Assembly (NCBI GenBank): GCA_002407865.1
Contig: DHPI01000033.1
Span: 15,778-26,329, forward strand
Reading direction: 5' to 3'
DNA length: 10,552 bases
From: Spirochaetia bacterium UBA5368
GTDB lineage: Bacteria > Spirochaetota > UBA4802 > UBA5368
Below, in pieces: positions 1 to 7,331 of the stretch. A model generated the notes under the pieces. The model ran no database searches, was not told where the DNA came from, and was given only the letters and a program-made list of their open reading frames with translations. How positions within the stretch are numbered: the stretch's first letter is position 1; every line of letters begins with the position of its first letter. A program made the position numbers and the translations under genes.

Positions 1-2
1 AT

Positions 3-395
3 TTTTATGAGGCGATGAGCCGGTTCTCCCAGGAGGGCTACGAGGAATCGCTCGACATGTACAGCCAGATTATTGCTGTGAAAAATCTAAAAAACGACGC
101 GGAACGGAAGATTTACGAGAAGGCCCATTTTGAAATAGGCCGGTGCTATTTGAAGCTCGGAAAATACGGTGATGCGCTTAACGCGTTTTCAACTATGATT
201 AAAAAATTTCCCAATTCCGACAATATACGAAACGCCCTTTTCCATATCGGCGTAACCTATGAGAGCGTACATAAGCCGGAAAAGGCCGTTGCCTATTATA
301 CCAAGGTAGCTTCGCTGGATTCGAAGGATTCGGTCGGCAAGCTCGCGGTAAAACGGCTTCGGCAACTTCAGAACGGACAGGGGAAGCAGGCATGA
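3..395 (+). CDS. TPR-repeat protein, 3' end only
   Basis: The reading frame is open from the left edge of the window (the first full codon is at position 3, before the first ATG at 15), so the gene starts upstream and only about 130 C-terminal residues are seen. Two helix-turn-helix TPR units are visible. One runs around YEKAHFEIGRCYLKLGKYGD with a following ALNAF helix, and the second around NALFHIGVTYESVHKPEKA. The spacing and the phrase 'IKKFPNSD' are typical of the BamD/YbgF-like TPR class that mediates protein-protein contacts. Any signal peptide would lie outside the window. Its TGA stop overlaps the start of the next gene in an ATGA, so the two are very likely translated from one mRNA. 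The TPR call is firm; the specific function is unknown. Confidence 0.8.
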   Translation, partial: FYEAMSRFSQEGYEESLDMYSQIIAVKNLKNDAERKIYEKAHFEIGRCYLKLGKYGDALNAFSTMIKKFPNSDNIRNALFHIGVTYESVHKPEKAVAYYTKVASLDSKDSVGKLAVKRLRQLQNGQGKQA

Positions 396-1036
396 TTCTC
401 GATAATCAGTTGTTCGATAAATTTGGAGTTGAGTATTCGCCCAACGAAATAATTTTCTGCGAGTTTGAGCCCGGCAACGAATTCTATTTTATACAAACCG
501 GGCGGGTCAAGATCGTAAAAATTATCAATAATACGGAAAAAACAGTTGATATACTGAATGTGGGTGATGTTTTTGGTGAGATGGCGATTCTCGAGGAGCA
601 GCCCAGGTCGGCATCGGCGGTTGCGATGGACCATGTGAAGCTGCTCAAGTTCAGGCGCGAGAATTTCGACGCGCTTCTGCAGGGCAATCCCCAGCTTGCG
701 TATAAACTGCTGATTATTTTTTCGAAGCGGATTTACGACGCGAAGCGCAGGCTGATGATTCTGCTTCTGGATGAGCCGCAGATCAGGGTAATGGACGTCA
801 TGAATATGCTCTCAGAGCAGGACCCCCACCTTGATCTCCAGGAAGCGGTAACGCTGAAGGTGACGATGCAGGAGGTCGCGAACTGGGCGGGGATGCAGGT
901 CGGCGATGTGCAAAAAATATTGACGCATCTGAACCAGCTTGGTAAGATAGAGCTTTATGCGGATAAGATAATTGTGAAGAATATCCGCGACTTTCAAAGG
1001 ATGGTGAATTCGCGTCGCAAGAGCATGTTTGCGTAA
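392..1036 (+). CDS. Crp/Fnr-family transcriptional regulator (cyclic nucleotide-binding domain plus HTH)
   Basis: This is a 214-residue protein, the usual length for the Crp/Fnr family. The N-terminal beta-roll effector domain covers about residues 15-115. It contains a well-preserved phosphate-binding cassette, FGEMAI at 61-66 and PRSASA at 71-76. Glu63 and Arg72 match the CRP residues that hold the ribose and phosphate of cAMP, so nucleotide binding is plausible. A long dimer helix follows at about 110-138. A C-terminal winged HTH lies at about 155-196, with VTMQEVANWAG as the first helix and a following recognition helix. There is no N-terminal cysteine cluster, so it is not FNR-like. The ATG overlaps the TPR gene's stop, and AGGGGA lies just upstream as ribosome-binding site. 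It is probably a DNA-binding regulator responding to a cyclic nucleotide; its targets are unknown. Confidence 0.9.
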   Translation: MILDNQLFDKFGVEYSPNEIIFCEFEPGNEFYFIQTGRVKIVKIINNTEKTVDILNVGDVFGEMAILEEQPRSASAVAMDHVKLLKFRRENFDALLQGNPQLAYKLLIIFSKRIYDAKRRLMILLLDEPQIRVMDVMNMLSEQDPHLDLQEAVTLKVTMQEVANWAGMQVGDVQKILTHLNQLGKIELYADKIIVKNIRDFQRMVNSRRKSMFA

Positions 1037-1042
1037 TACCAG

Positions 1043-1116
1043 GCTCCCGTAGCTCAGGCGGATAGAGCAGTAGTTTCCTAAACTATGTGTCAGAGGTTCG
1101 AGTCCTCTCGGGAGCG
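1043..1116 (+). tRNA. tRNA-Arg (anticodon CCT)
   Basis: A full cloverleaf can be folded by eye. The acceptor stem is GCTCCCG (1043-1049) with CGGGAGC (1109-1115) and discriminator G1116. The D stem is GCTC/GAGC (1052-1055 and 1065-1068). The anticodon stem is GTAGT/ACTAT (1070-1074 and 1082-1086, one G-U). The loop TTCCTAA (1075-1081) gives anticodon CCT, which reads AGG. The T stem is AGAGG/CCTCT with loop TTCGAGT. The 3' CCA is not encoded and must be added by the CCA-adding enzyme. The gene begins 6 nt after the stop of the Crp/Fnr gene, leaving no room for its own promoter in the gap. It is therefore either processed from the upstream mRNA or driven from inside that gene. Confidence 0.95.
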
Positions 1117-1121
1117 AAGCA

Positions 1122-2126
1122 TCACTCGGGTTTTACAAGGTCGCCGTTTTTCCACAATCCTTTCCGCGGTTTCCCCTTTGTAACTGTCAGTGTGCCGTAG
1201 CCGTCCATTTCGCCGTTGCGCCATTGCCCGGCATACGCAGTCCCGTTCGGAAATTTCATTGTGCCATTGCCGTGCATGAGGTTGTTTTTCCATTCCCCCT
1301 CGTAGCGCTGCCTGTTTTTCAATGTCATTGTGCCGCGGCCGGTCTGCATGTCATCGACAAAATCGCCGCTGTAGGCGCTGCCGTCTGCAAATGCTAAAAC
1401 GCCGCGGCCGTTCATGCGGTTGTTGCGCCATTCCCCGGTGTATCGCCGGCCGTCGGCCCATTTCATGGAGCCACTGCCGGAACGCATGTCATTTTCCCAC
1501 TGCCCGGTGTATGTTGATCCATCGGGCCAGACCGCGGACCCGGCGCCGTTGCGCCGGCTGTCCATGAATTCGCCGGTGTAGGTGTCACTGCCCGGGGTGG
1601 TGTATACTCCCCTCCCGGTCATCCTGTTCATGTTCCACTCCCCGTCGTACCGGGAGCCGTTTGCGAAGAGAAAGGCTCCTCTTCCGTGCATAGTATTATT
1701 TAGCCACTGCCCTGTGTAGGTCTCGCCGTTAGTCCATGTCATCGTTCCGTTGCCGTTCATCATGTCATTATGCCATTCGCCCGTATAGACGCGGTTTCCC
1801 GGCATCACGAGTGTTCCCGTTCCGCTGCGGACACTGTTTGCCCATTCGCCGGTGTAGAGGGCGCCGTCGGGGTAGCTGCATTTCCCTTTCCCGTGGCGAA
1901 CGTCATTTTTCCATTCACCGGTATACTGTGTGCCGTCTTTGTCTTTGAATGAGCCTTCGCCGTGGCGCAGGCCGTTACTCCAGTATCCTCGGTACATTCC
2001 CCCTTCGGGCCACATGAATGTGCCTTTCCAGTTGGCGCAGTCGCCCTCAACGCATTCAGCGCCTGCCGGCGTTGCTGCGGCTATGCACAATAGTAGGGTG
2101 AATGCGGCGTACAATTGCAGTTTCAT
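1122..2126 (-). CDS. Secreted MORN-repeat protein
   Basis: The product is 334 residues. Residues 1-23 form a Sec signal peptide (a Lys near the N-terminus, hydrophobic AAFTLLLCIAAA, then TPAGA before the predicted cut at Glu24). The Cys in the hydrophobic core has no proper lipobox. Residues 45-320 are twelve consecutive 23-residue MORN units (consensus YxGxW.N...xGxG......G..), flanked by degenerate half units. MORN arrays form long beta-sheet ribbons that often act as scaffolds or bind lipid; the exported form suggests a periplasmic or surface role, which is inference. The start at 2126 is chosen because GAGG lies 6 nt upstream and the protein begins MKLQLY. An ATG at 2144 (six extra residues, GAGG 4 nt upstream) is almost as good. 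The gene is transcribed towards tRNA-Arg and stops 5 nt from it. Confidence 0.88.
   Translation of the reverse strand: MKLQLYAAFTLLLCIAAATPAGAECVEGDCANWKGTFMWPEGGMYRGYWSNGLRHGEGSFKDKDGTQYTGEWKNDVRHGKGKCSYPDGALYTGEWANSVRSGTGTLVMPGNRVYTGEWHNDMMNGNGTMTWTNGETYTGQWLNNTMHGRGAFLFANGSRYDGEWNMNRMTGRGVYTTPGSDTYTGEFMDSRRNGAGSAVWPDGSTYTGQWENDMRSGSGSMKWADGRRYTGEWRNNRMNGRGVLAFADGSAYSGDFVDDMQTGRGTMTLKNRQRYEGEWKNNLMHGNGTMKFPNGTAYAGQWRNGEMDGYGTLTVTKGKPRKGLWKNGDLVKPE
1167..1994 (-). repeat. Twelve tandem 69-bp coding units (MORN array)
   Basis: Twelve in-frame units of 69 bp (23 codons) run back to back within the MORN gene, with no spacers. The units are diverged in both nucleotide and residue sequence but keep the Tyr, Gly, Trp/Phe and Gly-x-Gly positions. 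They begin at YRGYWSNGLRHGEG (first unit) and end at YAGQWRNGEMDGYG (last full unit). Two units have Phe in place of Trp (YTGEFMD and YSGDFVD). Confidence 0.9.
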
Positions 2127-2219
2127 AGAATGCCTCGTTTGCATGCTGCCTCAGATTGGTGGCATGGCGTCGCTACAGGACTAACATCGGATTACCTGCG
2201 GCAAAAGTAAAATCAGTTA

Positions 2220-2248
2220 TTGAGGTAACCGGAACACGTCCATAATAT
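2220..2248 (+). promoter_or_regulatory. Candidate sigma70-type promoter for prfA
   Basis: TTGAGG at 2220-2225 (4 of 6 matches to TTGACA) is followed after 17 nt by TAATAT at 2243-2248 (4 of 6 matches to TATAAT). Transcription would start near 2255, giving a leader of about 85 nt. A perfect TTGACA lies just downstream at 2251-2256, but it lacks a convincing -10 at 16-18 nt, so the choice is uncertain. Confidence 0.35.
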
Positions 2249-2290
2249 TGTTGACAGCGATACGGGCTGCTCCTCAATCTGAGCGTGTAA

Positions 2291-2327
2291 AAAGATCGAA
2301 AAAAACGGTCTTTGTTGCTATTTTTTT
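2291..2327 (+). terminator. Leader hairpin with trailing T-run upstream of prfA (possible attenuator)
   Basis: AAAGATCG (2291-2298) pairs with CGGTCTTT (2306-2313) to give an 8-bp stem (one G-U) around a loop of seven A. Seven nucleotides later a run of seven T (2321-2327) begins, ending just before the prfA ribosome-binding site. The gap between stem and T-run is longer than in a strong intrinsic terminator, so this may be a weak attenuator or an mRNA structure only. Confidence 0.3.
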
Positions 2328-2340
2328 CATGAGGAAATCA

Positions 2341-3411
<1,071 letters not shown>

Positions 3412-3436
3412 TGTGCGGTATCGGTGACGTGCGGAT

Positions 3437-4279
3437 ATGCGCATGACCCTGCGTGATATTGTACAGGAGACTGCCCGCACGCTCGAACGATGCGGGAGTT
3501 CCAGTCCGCGGCTGGATGCGGAGGTGTTGATAGCGCATGCGCTTGGACTTGAACGCTACCGGTTGATGGTTGACGGCGACCGCCAGATATCCGAAAGCGA
3601 GCGTGAAAAGATTGGCGTCCTTGCGGCCCGTCGGAGTGGGGGCGAGCCTGTCGCCTATATAACTGGCATGAAGGAATTTTACTCGATTGATTTTCGGGTA
3701 ACGCCCGATGTGCTTGTACCGAGGCCGGAAACGGAACTGCTTGTCGATCTGGCCCTGTTTTACGCACCACGCAACGGCAGCATGCTTGAAATCGGCACCG
3801 GATCCGGCGCAATTGCGATATCGGTAAAACGCAATCGCCCGGACATACGCGTTGTCGCGACGGACATATCGGAACGGGCCCTGGATGTAGCCGTCAAAAA
3901 CAGCGATATGGTGCTGGGCCCGGCGGCGATTACATTTGCGTACGGCGACATGTACGCGCCGATTGGGAGCGGGACGTTCGATATTATTGTATCGAATCCC
4001 CCATATATAGATCCGGCCATGCGCCGCACGCTTCAGAGGGAACTTTCGTATGAACCGTATGCCGCCCTGTACGCCGAAGACGGCGGTATGGCCGCCATCC
4101 GAGCGATAATCGATGGCGCGGCGGCTCACTGCGAAGATGGCGGTGTGATTATCCTTGAAATCGGCGCGGAGCAGGCCGGGCGTGTTCGTGATGAGGGAGA
4201 GCTCCACGGCTATGAGCTCTCATTTTTCAGGGATTATGCGGGATTTCAAAGGGCCGCCCTGCTGAAAATGCGAAAATAA
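3437..4279 (+). CDS. prmC: Release factor glutamine methyltransferase
   Basis: PrmC (HemK) transfers a methyl group from S-adenosylmethionine to the GGQ glutamine of RF1 and RF2. The 280-residue product has a helical N-terminal substrate-binding domain (about 1-80) and a Rossmann methyltransferase domain. The latter shows VLVPRPETE (92-100), the SAM-binding EIGTGSGAIA (118-127) and the catalytic NPPY (187-190) that holds the amide nitrogen. It lies 25 nt after prfA, the classic arrangement, and is surely co-transcribed with it. An in-frame stop at 3425 limits the start to ATG 3437 or ATG 3443. Neither has a clear Shine-Dalgarno sequence, so translation may depend partly on coupling to prfA. 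No key residue is missing. Confidence 0.96.
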   Translation: MRMTLRDIVQETARTLERCGSSSPRLDAEVLIAHALGLERYRLMVDGDRQISESEREKIGVLAARRSGGEPVAYITGMKEFYSIDFRVTPDVLVPRPETELLVDLALFYAPRNGSMLEIGTGSGAIAISVKRNRPDIRVVATDISERALDVAVKNSDMVLGPAAITFAYGDMYAPIGSGTFDIIVSNPPYIDPAMRRTLQRELSYEPYAALYAEDGGMAAIRAIIDGAAAHCEDGGVIILEIGAEQAGRVRDEGELHGYELSFFRDYAGFQRAALLKMRK

Positions 4280-4301
4280 AAATACGAACCCCAAAAAAGT
4301 A

Positions 4302-4330
4302 TTGAAAAATTTAGTCTCCACTTGTACACT
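4302..4330 (+). promoter_or_regulatory. Candidate sigma70-type promoter for the DUF7064-like gene
   Basis: TTGAAA at 4302-4307 (5 of 6) is separated by exactly 17 nt from TACACT at 4325-4330 (4 of 6). Transcription would start near 4337, ahead of all candidate start codons of the next gene. It lies in the 120-nt gap after prmC, suggesting that the following pair is its own transcription unit. No terminator is seen after prmC. Confidence 0.4.
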
Positions 4331-4401
4331 CGCCCGCTGTTTGTGTTGAAAAAAATATAAAACGCCGCACCTGATCATTTCGCATTGCAAAAAGGCCGGA
4401 T

Positions 4402-5394
4402 GTGTATGTCCCTTCGAGTGGTGGGGCAGAAAATACCGTGGAGCAAGTATTGGTAATGATTAATCCCAGAGATGAATTGCTGCATGAGTACAAAAAACAC
4501 AGCGACTGGATTGAAACCTTCAGCGTTAATCTCGTAGATAGAAAAAACAAAATTTACGGATTCGCAGATATAAACTATACATTCTATAATGCGAAAACAG
4601 AATTCAACTGGGCGCTGATCGTCAATGACAGCATCTTTACTTACAGAAACACCGTGGATTTTGACGGAAACCTTACGCATAAAACGCTGACCGACAAGAA
4701 ATTCAAGTATCGTATAGCGTCGCCGCCCGATAACTTTGAACTTGGCCTCAAGAATGAATTTCTGGCCGCGAATTTCCTGGTGCATGGTGTGCATCCCGTA
4801 TACGTGTTTCCGGTCTCGGGAGAGGAAACGCGTGAATCCTCCTCTGGCAGGGGTGTTGACCTGTGGGAGCGGTACGAACAGCGTTGCCGCATTACGGGGA
4901 ATATCGCCATTGCAAAGGGCCCAAAAAAAGGGTATTCAAAAAAAATTGAGTGCACAGGCCACAGAAAGCATTCGTGGGGCAGGCGGCATCTTGAAAGCAT
5001 GTCATGCTACAGCTGGCTCTCAATCCAGTTTCGCGATATGGCGATGGACTGTACATACATGGAGATCGACAACGTTCCGTACTCGCATGGGTATATATCG
5101 CGCCGCATGGGCAATATCCCGATCGTGTCGGTCGAGCTCGAGCTTCTTTCGTTCAACAGGGACAGTAAAACCCTCGTATCGTCGGAGTTCTCGTACAAGG
5201 ACGCGCAGGATGACAGAGACCTCATTGTTTCAAAAAAATTATATTCCGTTGACATGCCGGTGCTGCATCAGAAAAAGAACAGATATCTGCGCCTCCGCTC
5301 GTTTTCCGATTTTACCATCATCGGGACTAACAAGAAGGGCATCGGTATGGAAGAGCATTATATATCGCTCGACCGGTTAAACCAAATGGAATAA
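4402..5394 (+). CDS. DUF7064/DUF7065-type protein (AttH/CrtC lipocalin-like fold)
   Basis: Up to 330 residues, with no signal peptide or membrane segment, so it is likely cytoplasmic. The pattern RYEQ (157-160) followed by GHRKHSWGRR (186-195) recalls the GxRDHSWGxR signature of the DUF7065/DUF7064 two-domain beta-barrel family. That family is related to AttH and hydroxyneurosporene hydratase CrtC, some of which act on hydrophobic substrates. The Asp of the usual RDHSWG is Lys here. The family call is from memory of the motif; the substrate is unknown. The start is unresolved: GTG 4402 has AAGG 6 nt upstream, TTG 4450 has GGAG 6 nt upstream, and ATG 4456 is the first ATG. The conserved part begins near DELLHEY (residue 25), so any of these keeps the domain intact. 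A membrane-protein gene follows 12 nt later. Confidence 0.7.
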   Translation: MYVPSSGGAENTVEQVLVMINPRDELLHEYKKHSDWIETFSVNLVDRKNKIYGFADINYTFYNAKTEFNWALIVNDSIFTYRNTVDFDGNLTHKTLTDKKFKYRIASPPDNFELGLKNEFLAANFLVHGVHPVYVFPVSGEETRESSSGRGVDLWERYEQRCRITGNIAIAKGPKKGYSKKIECTGHRKHSWGRRHLESMSCYSWLSIQFRDMAMDCTYMEIDNVPYSHGYISRRMGNIPIVSVELELLSFNRDSKTLVSSEFSYKDAQDDRDLIVSKKLYSVDMPVLHQKKNRYLRLRSFSDFTIIGTNKKGIGMEEHYISLDRLNQME

Positions 5395-5406
5395 CGTGTC
5401 TTCGTT

Positions 5407-6732
5407 ATGATGCTGCTTACCGAAAGGCTTAAAAAAATATCAGTGTTTGCGTACATTCTGCTGGCGCTGCTTGCGTTCAACCTTGTGTTCAATCTGAACA
5501 GCGCCTGGTATGGAATATCCCTGATCGTGCGCATATATGTGTACGTGTTCTGCTTTTATCTCGTATTCTCGTTTTCAACATTCACGGCAGCAGACAAAAA
5601 TATTGTACCCGGTACAGGTGTGCGCTTTCCGGGGAAGGCGGCGCTCTTTGTTCAGGCCAGGGTTATCCCCTTTCTCATAATTTTTTGTGTGATTCTTGTT
5701 TACATTCTGATCGAAAATGTCAATCGCACCGGATGGCCACTGAACGCACTGGTTAAGATCCTGTACGGGAGGCACCTGAATCTCATTGTGTATTCGCTTT
5801 TTTTGCTTTATGTATTGAAAATGAGAAAGGCCCCGTATATTACCATCCCGGTGTTTTTGCTGCTCTGTGTCGCGTACTTCTATGTCACGATGTTTATCGA
5901 CTCGGCCGTCCAGGGTGGGGCCGGCGTTCAATTGGTGATGTATATCAAGTTTGTGCTGTTCTTCTTCCTTCTCTTTGCGGAATTTTATGGGCCGAAGGGA
6001 ATTGTACGCCTTGTCGTTTCGGCATGCATTGTGAGCATTCTACTATATGCCATTTTTATCGGGGCATTTCTTGTTATTTACCGCATCACGGCTGATGATA
6101 GCTACCAGAAGAAACAGGCCGGGATTCAATTTTTACGCATGGGGTTCAGGTTTCCATTCGCACAGCTCAGCGGGGCGGTTCTCCGGACATCGGATGATAA
6201 GCTTTTCAGGGAACTGCTGCGGTATGCGCGTGATTACCATATGGAGTTTACATACTCCGATTCCGATTGGAAACGGCTTCTTTTTTCCGGTTCTGCCGAC
6301 ATGGCGGACAGGGTGGCCGAATATTTACTGCACAGGAATATCGGCCTTACGTACGATGAGATAATGGCATATGCCGAAGCACGATCCATGGAGCCCGTCG
6401 GTAATCTCAGTAATGCGGTGTATTTTTCCAGGATGGCTTCCCGCCTTATCGCGGGCAATGAAAATGATTTTTTGCGGCGAATGGGCGCGTCGAACAAGCA
6501 GTTTACGCTCTGGGCGATCGCCGTTCTGGGCGAGCAAAAGGACGTGCGGTTCATCCCCGTCCTTATCGGCTACCTGCCCGATATCGATACAAAACTCGCC
6601 GAGGCGGCATACCTCTCCCTGAGTAACATTACAGGGCTCGATCCCAGGGAAAAGCTGAACAGAAGGCTCAATGACCCGGATGTGCTATATGCGTTTAAAG
6701 AGTTTTACCTGCAAACGCGCAAAGGTCGTTGA
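5407..6732 (+). CDS. Seven-TM membrane protein with HEAT-like C-terminal domain
   Basis: The 441-residue product belongs to no family I can name. About seven hydrophobic segments are visible at roughly 11-31, 37-57, 85-105, 120-138, 143-163, 175-193 and 200-226. A soluble domain of about 210 residues follows. Its end (about 365-435) has alternating helices, including the TLWAIAVLGEQKDVRFIPVL and AEAAYLSLSNITGLD stretches, which look like HEAT or PBS-lyase-type repeats. There is no recognisable catalytic motif. It starts 12 nt after the DUF7064-like gene and is probably co-transcribed with it. The ATG-ATG start has only a weak ribosome-binding site. Its 3' end overlaps nth on the other strand by 38 bp. 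A role as a membrane partner for the upstream protein is inference from position alone. Confidence 0.75.
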   Translation: MMLLTERLKKISVFAYILLALLAFNLVFNLNSAWYGISLIVRIYVYVFCFYLVFSFSTFTAADKNIVPGTGVRFPGKAALFVQARVIPFLIIFCVILVYILIENVNRTGWPLNALVKILYGRHLNLIVYSLFLLYVLKMRKAPYITIPVFLLLCVAYFYVTMFIDSAVQGGAGVQLVMYIKFVLFFFLLFAEFYGPKGIVRLVVSACIVSILLYAIFIGAFLVIYRITADDSYQKKQAGIQFLRMGFRFPFAQLSGAVLRTSDDKLFRELLRYARDYHMEFTYSDSDWKRLLFSGSADMADRVAEYLLHRNIGLTYDEIMAYAEARSMEPVGNLSNAVYFSRMASRLIAGNENDFLRRMGASNKQFTLWAIAVLGEQKDVRFIPVLIGYLPDIDTKLAEAAYLSLSNITGLDPREKLNRRLNDPDVLYAFKEFYLQTRKGR

Positions 6733-7327
6733 TCGCGCATTCGGGGCATAGAGGATTACGCGCCCTGCAGGTTCTTCTTCCATGCGTAATGAAAAGCAGA
6801 TGGCCTGGTATCCACATTGTCTCAGGGATGATCGATGTGAGCGATGCTTCCACTTTCAGCGGATCGTCCGTTGCGCAATAGCCGATTCGATTGGCCACCC
6901 GCAGCACGTGCGTATCGACGGCAAACGCAGGTATATTGAATCCCATCGCGAGAATGACATTTGCCGATTTTCTGCCTACACCTGGAAGGCGCATCAGTTC
7001 CTCGCGGTTTTCTGGAACCGTCCCCCCGTGATTATGCGTAATGTCCCTCGCAAGCAGTGTGATATTCTTCGCCTTATTGCGGTAGAACCCCGTGCTTTTA
7101 ATAATAGTCTCCACTTCCGCGATGTCGGCCCCGGCCAGGCTTTGAAAATCGGGGAATCGCCGAAAGAGGGAGGGGGTGACGGCGTTTACCTGCGAGTCGG
7201 TCGTTTGCGCGGAAAGCACCACGGCCACAACAAGTTGATACAGACTGTGATATTCCAGCGCGGGTGACGGCATGCCGTAGCGTGCAATCATGCGTTCCAG
7301 TATTGATTCAGATTGCGCCGGCATCAT
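6695..7327 (-). CDS. nth: Endonuclease III (DNA glycosylase/AP lyase)
   Basis: This is a bifunctional base-excision repair enzyme that removes oxidised pyrimidines and cleaves the abasic site. The 210-residue product matches E. coli Nth almost residue for residue in numbering. The helix-hairpin-helix LPGVGRKSANV (114-124) carries catalytic Lys120, and VDTH (137-140) carries Asp138. The 4Fe-4S cluster ligands are Cys187, 194, 197 and 203 in the C-x6-C-x2-C-x5-C pattern. It starts 4 nt after the stop of the histidine kinase gene and is probably its operon partner. Two adjacent ATG codons (7327 and 7324) are possible starts, neither with a strong Shine-Dalgarno sequence. Its last codons overlap the convergent membrane-protein gene. 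Confidence 0.96.
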   Translation of the reverse strand: MMPAQSESILERMIARYGMPSPALEYHSLYQLVVAVVLSAQTTDSQVNAVTPSLFRRFPDFQSLAGADIAEVETIIKSTGFYRNKAKNITLLARDITHNHGGTVPENREELMRLPGVGRKSANVILAMGFNIPAFAVDTHVLRVANRIGYCATDDPLKVEASLTSIIPETMWIPGHLLFITHGRRTCRARNPLCPECAINDLCAFAGKTL

Positions 7328-7331
7328 GATA

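Noticed and set aside
1322..1948. Open frames on the plus strand across the MORN gene
   Set aside because: They are rich in Cys, Arg and Ser, match no family, and are mirror frames of a repeat-rich gene with a clear signal peptide and domain.
1167..1994. Regular 69-bp periodicity that could suggest a CRISPR or satellite array
   Set aside because: The period is exactly 23 codons, there are no unique spacers between identical repeats, and every unit translates to a MORN motif on the minus strand.
2251..2280. Perfect TTGACA upstream of prfA as the main promoter
   Set aside because: No sequence resembling TATAAT lies 16-18 nt downstream; the TTGAGG/TAATAT pair just upstream fits better.
4736..5380. 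A 214-codon open frame in another plus-strand frame inside the DUF7064-like gene
   Set aside because: It is Arg/Ser-rich with no domain, while the chosen frame carries the RYEQ and HSWG motifs and runs the full length.
6782..7267. A 161-codon plus-strand open frame over nth
   Set aside because: nth on the minus strand has all catalytic and iron-sulfur residues; the plus frame has no matching family and no ribosome-binding site.
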